Below, piece after piece: positions 36,598 through 43,626 of a stretch of 64,000 nt of DNA. A program made the position numbers and the translations under genes. How positions within the stretch are numbered: the stretch's first letter is position 1; the number at the start of each line of letters is the position of its first letter. The notes beneath the pieces were generated by a model. It did not search any database and was not told the DNA's origin. It saw nothing but the letters and a program-made list of their open reading frames with translations. The stretch comes from Bacteroidota bacterium (GTDB taxonomy: Bacteria; Bacteroidota; Bacteroidia; Cytophagales; Spirosomataceae), in the NCBI GenBank assembly GCA_020161355.1, contig JAIUOF010000001.1, positions 310,001 through 374,000 of the forward strand. Reading direction: 5' to 3'.

Positions 36598-37379
36598 TAT
36601 GCTGCGATTTTGGTTGCGTTAGGGATTGAAGTGGAAATCCTTTTGAGAGGAACGAACAAAAGATTGGAACGAATAGCCCGACCCGATAGGGGAACGCCCA
36701 AGAAATAAATATTCACATAAGCATAATCAAGTACAATATTTCCTGGTTTTGTAAAAGTTCTAATTAAATATCTTCCCAATTCAATTGGTTTTTGGGTTGG
36801 ATGGTAAACTGAACCTTCGGACTCAGCAGTTTTTATATAAATAAAATCGTTAATTGACTGTTCTTCAAACGCTATTACATCGCTTGGGTACCTTTCTCCG
36901 TTACTTTTAATATGCCGAGGTTTGAAATCTCCATAACTCCCAGTAAACTGATCTTTTCTTATTCCCTTATCATAGGCTTCTCCATTTGTCATTTGGGGAA
37001 AGTATGTTGGCTGGTTTTTATAGAAAATGCAAATGTCTTCATGCTTTCTAAGTGGTTGCTTTTTCGCATTTAAGAAATTAGTTGATTTAGATTTGATCCA
37101 GATTATTTTATACTTAAATAATTTTTCATTACTCATAATGAGTTTTGCCGTAAACAAACCTTGAGCGGTTAAAACTATTGCACCTGAATCTTTTATTATT
37201 CTTTCATAGTGTTTCCATAATAGATTCAAATCAATTACAGAATCCCATTTATTTTGTGTAGTTCCGTATGGTAAATCACAAAGAATTAAATCAATTGATT
37301 TATCTGGAATGTTTTCCATAACATCTAAACAATCACCTTGAATTACTTTGTTTAAGTATTTATTTAAAGATTCTATCAT
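36597..37379 (-). CDS. DNA (N6-adenine or N4-cytosine) methyltransferase with replaced C-terminus, probably inactive
   Basis: 260 residues. Catalytic motif IV is DLPYGTTQNKWD near residue 34, followed by a typical beta-class body and VYHPTQKPIELGRYLIRTF. The SAM-binding motif expected after GNIVLD (D-x-F-x-G-S-G-T) is absent: directly after VLD the frame runs into the REP-like element at 36613-36699 and encodes an unrelated tail (YAYVNIYFLGVPLSGRAIRS...). The tail nevertheless ends in a stop that overlaps the ATG of the endonuclease. Loss of motif I should abolish SAM binding. The gene would have protected DNA against the adjacent nuclease, or acted as an independent methylase. Confidence 0.8.
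   Translation of the reverse strand: MIESLNKYLNKVIQGDCLDVMENIPDKSIDLILCDLPYGTTQNKWDSVIDLNLLWKHYERIIKDSGAIVLTAQGLFTAKLIMSNEKLFKYKIIWIKSKSTNFLNAKKQPLRKHEDICIFYKNQPTYFPQMTNGEAYDKGIRKDQFTGSYGDFKPRHIKSNGERYPSDVIAFEEQSINDFIYIKTAESEGSVYHPTQKPIELGRYLIRTFTKPGNIVLDYAYVNIYFLGVPLSGRAIRSNLLFVPLKRISTSIPNATKIAA
36613..36699. repeat. REP-like element inside the methyltransferase gene
   Basis: The forward strand reads GTTGCGTTAGGGATTGAAG, GGAAATCC, GATAGCCCGACCC-type words (here GAATAGCCCGACCCGATAG) and GGGAACGCCC. I recognise this GGGATTGAAG...GCCCGACCC...AACGCCC pattern as a repeat common in intergenic DNA of Bacteroidota. Here it sits in coding position and supplies the last ~30 codons of the methyltransferase. 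Confidence 0.7.
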
Positions 37380-37397
37380 TAATATTATTTTTTAAAT

Positions 37398-38318
37398 TTA
37401 ATTAATTGTCAACTGAGAATCAGAAGCGTAAGGCACTTTTCCAGAAGGGACCCATTTAGATGCAGGTCCAAGATGGGTGTCCTGATCATCAAAGAATATT
37501 TGAGCCCCAAAAGCTTTTAAAACTTTGTCTTTAGATACTCCACCTAAAAAATGTGCCTCATCAACATAAACTCCCCATTTTCTTAAAGTTTTAATGACCC
37601 TCATATGAGAAGGGGCATTTCTCGCGGTCACAATTGCTAGCCTCATAGGGGAGTATTTAATCCCTTCGGGGAAATGATTTTGAATATGACTCAATTTCTT
37701 TAAAAGATTTGCAAAAGGGCCTTCCTTTAGAGGTTCATCTTCATGTTCGGATTCAAATTTATGAAAAGATTCGATACCTTCATTTTTAAATCTTAATTCT
37801 GATTCATCTGAAAACAAAACAGCATCTGCATCAAAGGCAATTTTTACCCTTTTATCATCTGTATCAAAATTTTCTGGAGGCTCAAGTAAAAGTGCTGCAG
37901 CACATTTTTTGCTATCAATAATATTTTGAACGTCCCTTGCCTCTTTAGAAAGAAAAAGATCTATGGCATACGATTCTATGTAAGGGGAAAGAGGTTCTCC
38001 CCCAGTAAGGGCAATCCTGGTAATGTCTAAATTGTGCTCTTTAATTGATTTTAGCATTCTAACTCCTGTTTCTGGACTATTTCTTGACATTACAACAACC
38101 TCAACTATTTTTTCATCAGCAAGTTTATTCATTTCCAACAAACTTCTAACCAAATAAAAAGCAGAACCAGGTTTAAGTAAATGTTGCTCATTTTCATTTT
38201 GGTATTTTCTAAAAGCTGCAATTCCTTCTTCTTTAAAAATTCTATCTTCTTCCTCAAGGTTAAATAAAGCTCTTGAGGAAACCCCTACTACAAGATATTT
38301 TGATAAGTCCGTTGCCAT
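37398..38318 (-). CDS. Cytosolic 5'-nucleotidase I-like (HAD-type) protein
   Basis: 306 residues. The cN-I family motif FDADAVLFSDESE (nucleophile aspartates) lies near residue 165, with LVVGVSSRALFNLEEED at the N-terminus, AIVTARNAP, and AQIFFDDQDTHLGPAS near the C-terminus. Members hydrolyse nucleoside 5'-monophosphates. No nucleotide-salvage gene is nearby; instead it is 3 bp after a DUF262 gene and 18 bp before a methyltransferase. A nucleotide-depleting or nucleotide-processing role in the defence-like unit is an inference from this context. Confidence 0.88.
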   Translation of the reverse strand: MATDLSKYLVVGVSSRALFNLEEEDRIFKEEGIAAFRKYQNENEQHLLKPGSAFYLVRSLLEMNKLADEKIVEVVVMSRNSPETGVRMLKSIKEHNLDITRIALTGGEPLSPYIESYAIDLFLSKEARDVQNIIDSKKCAAALLLEPPENFDTDDKRVKIAFDADAVLFSDESELRFKNEGIESFHKFESEHEDEPLKEGPFANLLKKLSHIQNHFPEGIKYSPMRLAIVTARNAPSHMRVIKTLRKWGVYVDEAHFLGGVSKDKVLKAFGAQIFFDDQDTHLGPASKWVPSGKVPYASDSQLTIN

Positions 38319-38321
38319 ATG

Positions 38322-40106
38322 TTAAAGTTGTCTATAATATTCTTTAATCTTATTCGCCATCAATTTCCTTCTTTCGGCCAAAAAGTCGGAGTAATTATCT
38401 ATTGTCATTGATTCTATTTGGATGGGGATACAATTCATTCTCATGTTTTCCAGCAACTGATCTTCCGTAGTGATTCCCGTAATGAGTAAGCTTGCTAATG
38501 ACATTTGTTCTCTTATTATCTTGAAATAATCCTGAGGAGACTTATTTCCTATCTTGATATTAATTTCGGATTGCATATAGACATAATTGGCGATCTGGTT
38601 GTATTTATTTTTATCGAATCCATGCTTTTTCAAAAAATCTTTAGGGAATAAATGATGGATATCGCCCCGTAATTGAATCATATCAGCAACAGTGATGTCT
38701 TTTGAGAAAAAACCTTTGTCTCCGGCTTTTACCTGAGCAGCCAGGTACACATGAAAATAAGGACTACTTGCAACTGATGAATCAAGGCTTTGAGGTAAAG
38801 AAGCGGCCCAAAAGGCTTCTGAAAGCTCGGCAGTTTCTCTTTCTTTCAAAATTTCCTGTATGGGCTTTGAGTTGATTTGTTTAATATCAAAATCAAAAGC
38901 ACTTTCAGGAGATCCACTGTATCGACCAGTCAGAATTGAATAAACAAGCCAGCGTCTAACAAAAGATTCTATTTCTGCCGGGGTATTGTTTAAGTCTTTA
39001 AGTTTTAGATACAATATGTAGGCAAAATTAATAGCATTTTGCGACCTGATGAGTTTTGGAGAAATAAAACCGGCGGATTTTACTATCATTAAAAACCTTT
39101 TATAATTGGTTTCATTCATGAAATTTAAGACTCCTTTTTTTAACCCTTCAAAAGATTGCTCAGCGATTTCATCTTCAAAGGTTCGGCTTTCGAAATTCCT
39201 GCCCGAAAGCAAACTAACCAAATCGGATAAACGACCTCTACTAAATTGAGATGTAAATGCAACACGAATCAAATCATTGTAATCGGGATCGTATAGGTCT
39301 TCACTCTCATTTTTGAGCCATTTCATTTTGTTGAAATAATCAGACTTCACAAAGTCTGAATCGTTTTCCTCAATGTGCCGGAAAAATTCAGGAGCAATGG
39401 CCAAATGACAGAAATAATCAATTGCTTTTCTAAGTTGATTACCTCCATATTCTGTATTCGATGCAATTTTACTCATAGCAAAATCCGCCTGACTTAATAC
39501 CACTCCTTTGGAATTTATTCTAATAAAAATCTCTGTTACAGTTTCTATATCAAGGTCAGGAGAGAGTTCAATAATCCCAATCTGTTTTTTGGGTATGTTT
39601 ATAAGTTTTGTAATATTCTTTTCAATTACTTCCTCGTCCACCTCTGGATTTAGTTTAAGATATTCTCTTACTATTTTTAATACACTACCATTGATTACTT
39701 CTGAAATATCGGGCAACCAGGTTTTATCTTTCAAAATGGCTGGATTCTGGACTTCGAACTTTTCAATTAATGGATTAAATGAAATCTTTATTTTTACTCT
39801 TTGGTAAGTTTTATTTATTACAAAATGTCCTAAAATGGCAGCAGTAAGTGCAGTGATTCTTTGTTGTCCATCAATAAGTATTTTTTTTCCTTCACTTTGT
39901 GAGCCATCTTTTAATCTAACATTTGGATTCCGCCAGGCAATTACATAACCCACTGGATAGCCTTGATACAAACTATCCATTAAGTCTCGTACCTTGGAAT
40001 TATCCCAAACAAATGGTCTTTGAATCTCAGGGATGGCTATTTCACCGGAATTAACCCAGGAGAGAAGATTTTCAATAAGCTGCTGATTAACGTTGTATTT
40101 CTGCAT
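38322..40106 (-). CDS. DUF262/DUF1524-type (GmrSD-like) protein
   Basis: 594 residues. The N-terminal DUF262 ParB-like domain has IAIPEIQRPFVWDNSKVRDL and ILIDGQQRITALTAA (IDGQQR being the nucleotide/hydrolase signature) and later FIRINSKGVVLSQADFAMSK. The C-terminal part holds a DUF1524-like HNH remnant: DIHHLFPKDFL, then NYVYMQSEINIKIGNKSP. GmrSD proteins are nucleotide-dependent nucleases against modified phage DNA. It is the promoter-proximal gene of the reverse-strand operon. Compared with GmrSD the HNH motif is degenerate in places but the paired histidines remain. Confidence 0.9.
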   Translation of the reverse strand: MQKYNVNQQLIENLLSWVNSGEIAIPEIQRPFVWDNSKVRDLMDSLYQGYPVGYVIAWRNPNVRLKDGSQSEGKKILIDGQQRITALTAAILGHFVINKTYQRVKIKISFNPLIEKFEVQNPAILKDKTWLPDISEVINGSVLKIVREYLKLNPEVDEEVIEKNITKLINIPKKQIGIIELSPDLDIETVTEIFIRINSKGVVLSQADFAMSKIASNTEYGGNQLRKAIDYFCHLAIAPEFFRHIEENDSDFVKSDYFNKMKWLKNESEDLYDPDYNDLIRVAFTSQFSRGRLSDLVSLLSGRNFESRTFEDEIAEQSFEGLKKGVLNFMNETNYKRFLMIVKSAGFISPKLIRSQNAINFAYILYLKLKDLNNTPAEIESFVRRWLVYSILTGRYSGSPESAFDFDIKQINSKPIQEILKERETAELSEAFWAASLPQSLDSSVASSPYFHVYLAAQVKAGDKGFFSKDITVADMIQLRGDIHHLFPKDFLKKHGFDKNKYNQIANYVYMQSEINIKIGNKSPQDYFKIIREQMSLASLLITGITTEDQLLENMRMNCIPIQIESMTIDNYSDFLAERRKLMANKIKEYYRQL

Positions 40107-40439
40107 GAATTAGCAAATTAAATTTACAATTGATTTGGTGTAAAATTAATACAAAAAAGGAGATTTTCACAAATGGTATTTGACCTGTAATTATGGACTT
40201 AGTGTTGAAAATTAGGTCATTTAATTTTTGAGCGTGTCAGGTGCCTGATTATTAAATTGTCTGCAACAATAAAGGAAGGAAATCACAACTGGATTCTTGA
40301 CAGCAATACTGGTAGGTTTCGCACTCATGGGTTCACTTATGGTTTTTTTAAATATCAGAATATCAAGGGTATGCGGAGGCCGGGGAAGCATACTTCAATG
40401 AAAACAAATCCTATCAGCCACTTACTTTCATTGGTGTTT
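40107..40439. other. Intergenic region upstream of the defence-like operon
   Basis: 333 bp. It should contain the promoter of the DUF262 gene on the reverse strand, but no clear TAnnTTTG-type element could be fixed. A 65-codon forward frame (40257-40454) runs into the neighbouring gene and is not supported. Confidence 0.5.
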
Positions 40440-40925
40440 TTAAACAATGTTTAACTTCTGTTTAACCAGCGTTTTAAAATCTTCAATTTCTAATTTATTG
40501 ATAAAAAACCTCTTGGGAATAACAAAAGCCATCTCGGCATCTGTATAAAGATATATGGCATTGGCAGATTCTTCCATTTTTTTTATGATTGACCAGTCAA
40601 AACTTCCTTCTGATTTTGGAGTTTTAAACGTAATTGTTTCCTCACCAAATTCATATTCTTTTACCCCTAGTATTGTTCCATCCTTTTCAGGTAATTTTTT
40701 AGTTTTACTTAAACCAATGTAGATTGTTAAAGCATAAAATAGTATAAAAGCCAACGAAAAACTTATTGTGCCGGAAAGACTGAATTCATCCTTATTAATA
40801 TAGTAAAGAATTGCGAGTAAGGCAAATGCTCCTGAAATTATGATTCTTTTTAAATAGCTTTTGAAAAAGTGAAACTTTACATATTCGTAATAATCTTGTC
40901 TGGTGATGTCTGTCGTTATTTTCAT
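40440..40925 (-). CDS. YcxB-like membrane protein
   Basis: 161 residues. Two membrane helices near residues 25-75 (IIISGAFALLAILYYI and ISFSLAFILFYALTIYIGL), then a beta-rich cytoplasmic domain (EYEFGEETITFKTPKSEGSF, WSIIKKMEESANAIYLYTD, VIPKRFF) typical of YcxB-like C-terminal domains. Function of the family is unknown. It is monocistronic; 333 bp separate it from the defence-like operon, so membership is doubtful. Confidence 0.85.
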   Translation of the reverse strand: MKITTDITRQDYYEYVKFHFFKSYLKRIIISGAFALLAILYYINKDEFSLSGTISFSLAFILFYALTIYIGLSKTKKLPEKDGTILGVKEYEFGEETITFKTPKSEGSFDWSIIKKMEESANAIYLYTDAEMAFVIPKRFFINKLEIEDFKTLVKQKLNIV

Positions 40926-41088
40926 AAAATATAATTGTTATGTTTTGGATGTTTTAATCGGGCTTTTATTCATTGACCGTTAATAACGTTTCAATTTAAG
41001 ACGCGGAAATAGAATCCACAAATATCCCGGGGTATAAATCTTGTTGGCAATGATATGCTTCTCCATGATTTTTAAAAAAGTCATGAAA

Positions 41089-41408
41089 GAGATAAGCCCA
41101 AAAACCGACGCTTGAAGCACAGCCATGTCGTATTACTTTTGTATTGCTCAAGAAAGGATAAACCTGTTAGCATTTCAAAACCCTCAGAATTAAAAAACGA
41201 ACCTAAATAGAACTGAAAAAAATCATGAGCCTGGCCACAGCCGGGTGATTTTGGAAGGATATATAGGTAAGGTTTAAAGCTAAGGAAGAAATGTAAACAG
41301 GTTTTTTTGTTGGGAAGGTCAACAGGATATCATTAGGGTTAATTGTACCAGGAAGTAATAAAAATCTGAGACCTGAAAAATAAAACCGGTATTGAGTGAA
41401 TCTGGAAA
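41089..41408. repeat. ~320-bp direct repeat, copy 1
   Basis: Runs from GAGATAAGCCCAAAAACCGA to TTGAGTGAATCTGG and matches 42697-43015 with only scattered changes. The pair flanks the secreted orphan gene at 41639-42469. Reading frames across it are broken in this copy. The rest of 40926-41638 is AT-rich without recognised features. Confidence 0.85.
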
Positions 41409-41638
41409 TGTTTTAAACTTTAATTATTCACCCCTTCTTCAGGGATAGTTGGCCTTCAAAACTTTTTACTTTCTTTTAATAACTTTTTAATCAGTGTTTA
41501 TTGGTGTATTTTACAAATGTTTCAAACCTTCCCGAAATAATTCCAAAATCAGATTTGCCATAAAATAAAATCCTAATCCTCAAAGAGCAGCATTACTAAA
41601 TAAAGGTCTAATTTTAGTAGAAATTAAATTTTTATTCT

Positions 41639-42469
41639 ATGAAAAAAGTATTTTTATTTTTCCTTTTGTTAGTTTGCTACCAGTTTGCGTTTTCTCAAGG
41701 TACCAATGAAACCGTTAATCCCAGTATTGGTGCTAATGCTTTTGCCGTTAAGGGTACTATGTCTTCAACTTCTCCAGGATCATTATCTGCTGGAGTTCGC
41801 GGTCACAACAATGGTACCGGGACATATGGTATTGGAGTATATGGCTCGCATGCAGGGCAGGGTTGGGGCGTTTATGGTACCACTGCAGGTACAGGCTCAG
41901 CAGCTATCGCTGGTTATTTTTACAATTCCGGATCATCTGGTCTGGCGTTAAGAGCAAACGGTAACGTTCGTTTTAGTGGAGGAACAATGAACGCAGGCAC
42001 AGGAAGAGTATTGGTCTCAACAGATGCAGACGGAAACGCTACCTGGGAAGATGGGGTAATTTACACAGCCTGGACTACGCTTTCTTCAGCATGGCGAGAT
42101 ACAACCGTTGATGGTTCGGTATGCAAGACTAACCATTTATTTTTAAGTTGTTTAAACTCTACTATCGTTGACCAGGGTAGTGTGCAGGGGTTTTTTAAGA
42201 TTCCTGGTGATGTTATTAATTTCCCTTTACCATATACCAGCTTTGCGGGCGGCAAAGCAAATACAATCTGGTTTCAGGTACATGCTAATAAAATACAATT
42301 ATACCGTTTTACTCATGACAACTCCGGGTCTGTAGGTACTTCTTCCATATTGCAATATAGATTTGTAATAATACCTGGTAAAAGCTCGTGTGGCTCAAAT
42401 ATTTTTATGGCGAATCCTGCTCCTAATAACCCTTGTTACTCAACAGTTCCGTGTGAAAATAAGAATTAG
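41639..42469 (+). CDS. Secreted orphan protein with Gly-rich repeats
   Basis: 276 residues with signal peptide (KVFLFFLLLVCYQFAFSQ). Residues ~35-110 are Gly/Ser/Thr-rich with short repeats (GVRGHNNGTGTYGIGVYGSH, GWGVYGTTAGTG, AGYFYNSGSSGLAL) of the beta-helical or tail-fibre type seen in many Bacteroidota surface proteins. Residues ~150-276 form a distinct beta-rich domain with six or more cysteines (VCKTNHLFLSCLNS, SSCGSN, PCYSTVPCEN) that may form disulfides. No family assigned. It stands alone between 320-bp direct repeats and is closed by a strong terminator. Confidence 0.78.
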   Translation: MKKVFLFFLLLVCYQFAFSQGTNETVNPSIGANAFAVKGTMSSTSPGSLSAGVRGHNNGTGTYGIGVYGSHAGQGWGVYGTTAGTGSAAIAGYFYNSGSSGLALRANGNVRFSGGTMNAGTGRVLVSTDADGNATWEDGVIYTAWTTLSSAWRDTTVDGSVCKTNHLFLSCLNSTIVDQGSVQGFFKIPGDVINFPLPYTSFAGGKANTIWFQVHANKIQLYRFTHDNSGSVGTSSILQYRFVIIPGKSSCGSNIFMANPAPNNPCYSTVPCENKN

Positions 42470-42497
42470 ATTTTGCAACATCTATATAATGACAATC

Positions 42498-42533
42498 AAA
42501 AAAGCGTTTGTCTCCTCTTCAAACGCTTTTTTA
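42498..42533 (+). terminator. Rho-independent terminator
   Basis: Perfect 10-bp stem AAAGCGTTTG (42501-42510) and CAAACGCTTT (42520-42529), loop of nine, followed by TTTAT. It closes the gene at 41639-42469. Confidence 0.88.
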
Positions 42534-42696
42534 TTTAATTATAAATCAAGTGGTCGGTAGATGTTTAAAATATCTGAATTTACTGTCCGGTTTTTTTTGG
42601 GATCCTCATCTCCAAAAAGCAAGTTAATTATTCCTGATAATTGTTGATGCGGCATTTCAGAATGAGTTTTTAACCAATAGTATGAAAGATAGAGAG

Positions 42697-43015
42697 GAGA
42701 TAAGCCCAAAAACCGACGCTTTAAGCACAGCCATGTCGTATTACTTTTGTATCGCTCAAGAAAGGATAAACCTGTTAGCATTTCAAAACCCTCAGAATTA
42801 AAAAACGAACCTAAATAAAACTGAAAAAAATCATGAGCCTGGCCACAGCCGGGTGATTTTGGAAGGATGTATAGGTAAGTTTTAAAGCTAAGGAAGAAAT
42901 GCAAACAGGTTTTTTTGTTGGGAAGGTCAACAGGATATCATTAGGGTTAATTGTACCAAAAAGTAATAAAAATCTGAGACCCGAAAAATAAAACCGGCAT
43001 TGAGTGAATCTGGAT
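42697..43015. repeat. ~320-bp direct repeat, copy 2
   Basis: Second copy of 41089-41408, same orientation. A 121-codon reverse frame (42539-42904) crosses it but is not conserved in copy 1. Confidence 0.85.
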
Positions 43016-43035
43016 ATACTGAAAAATTCCCGATA

Positions 43036-43075
43036 TAACTCCCTCTCCTGTGGAGAGGGGGGGGTGAGGTTAAAC
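43036..43075. repeat. CCCTCTCC hairpin repeat
   Basis: CCCTCTCC (43041-43048) pairs with GGAGAGGG (43052-43059), followed by GGGGTGAGGTTAAA. A second member is at 63248-63298. Confidence 0.75.
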
Positions 43076-43138
43076 ACAGAACCTTTCCAGGATATCCCTA
43101 AAATAATTTTATAACCTTTTACCCTTCATTAGAATAAG

Positions 43139-43531
43139 ATGGCAAAAGTAAGAGTAACAATCCCTGCCAATGTGCAGGAAGCAATCGAGTTGGCCGGTAT
43201 CATCCGGGCCAAACATCAGGCAGACGGAGAGACTTCTCCGCTCAACACCCTTCAGGACCACAGCTGGACCGAAGCTTCAACCAAGCTGGATGCTTGCCAA
43301 CAGCAGCATCTTAAAGCCGAAGAACTTCGCCGGCAAATGGAACTGGCTTATCGTGAAAGAGATGCACTTTTCAAACCCATCTCCGAAACCATCAAAGCCA
43401 GCCGTGACCTCTTGATGGGCGTCTATCGCTCACAACCCAAGAAGTTGGGTGACTGGGGCTTTAAGGTATCTGACAACCCCTCCAAAAGCATGAGGAACGC
43501 CAGAGCCAAAGCTCAGGAACCCACCGCTTGA
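43139..43531 (+). CDS. Small conserved-looking soluble protein, unknown function
   Basis: 130 residues, no signal peptide. The N-terminal third (VTIPANVQEAIELAGIIRAK) and the middle (CQQQHLKAEELRRQMELAYR) are helical, probably a coiled coil; the end has KKLGDWGFKVSDNPSKS. I recall similar small proteins in Bacteroidota but know no function. A terminator follows within 35 bp, so it is transcribed alone. Confidence 0.75.
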   Translation: MAKVRVTIPANVQEAIELAGIIRAKHQADGETSPLNTLQDHSWTEASTKLDACQQQHLKAEELRRQMELAYRERDALFKPISETIKASRDLLMGVYRSQPKKLGDWGFKVSDNPSKSMRNARAKAQEPTA

Positions 43532-43561
43532 GGCATCTACTACATATCGGAATACCCCTGG

Positions 43562-43593
43562 AACCGCAGCAGCAACGTTGCGGTTATTTTTTT
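43562..43593 (+). terminator. Rho-independent terminator
   Basis: AACCGCA (43562-43568) and TGCGGTT (43579-43585) form the stem, followed by ATTTTTTTT. It closes the 130-residue gene. Confidence 0.82.
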
Positions 43594-43626
43594 CTTCTAT
43601 AAAGCCCCTGGCAGCTTGTCAGAAGA

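Noticed and set aside
36640..36700. Remnant of a tRNA or rRNA gene in the GGGTCGGGCTATTCG-like stretch
   Set aside because: No cloverleaf or rRNA signature; the words match the REP-like intergenic repeat pattern instead.
40257..40454. 65-codon forward frame upstream of the YcxB-like gene
   Set aside because: Runs antisense into that gene, with no domain or conserved pattern.
42539..42904. 121-codon reverse frame
   Set aside because: Mostly inside direct repeat copy 2; the same frame is interrupted by stops in copy 1, and composition is not protein-like.
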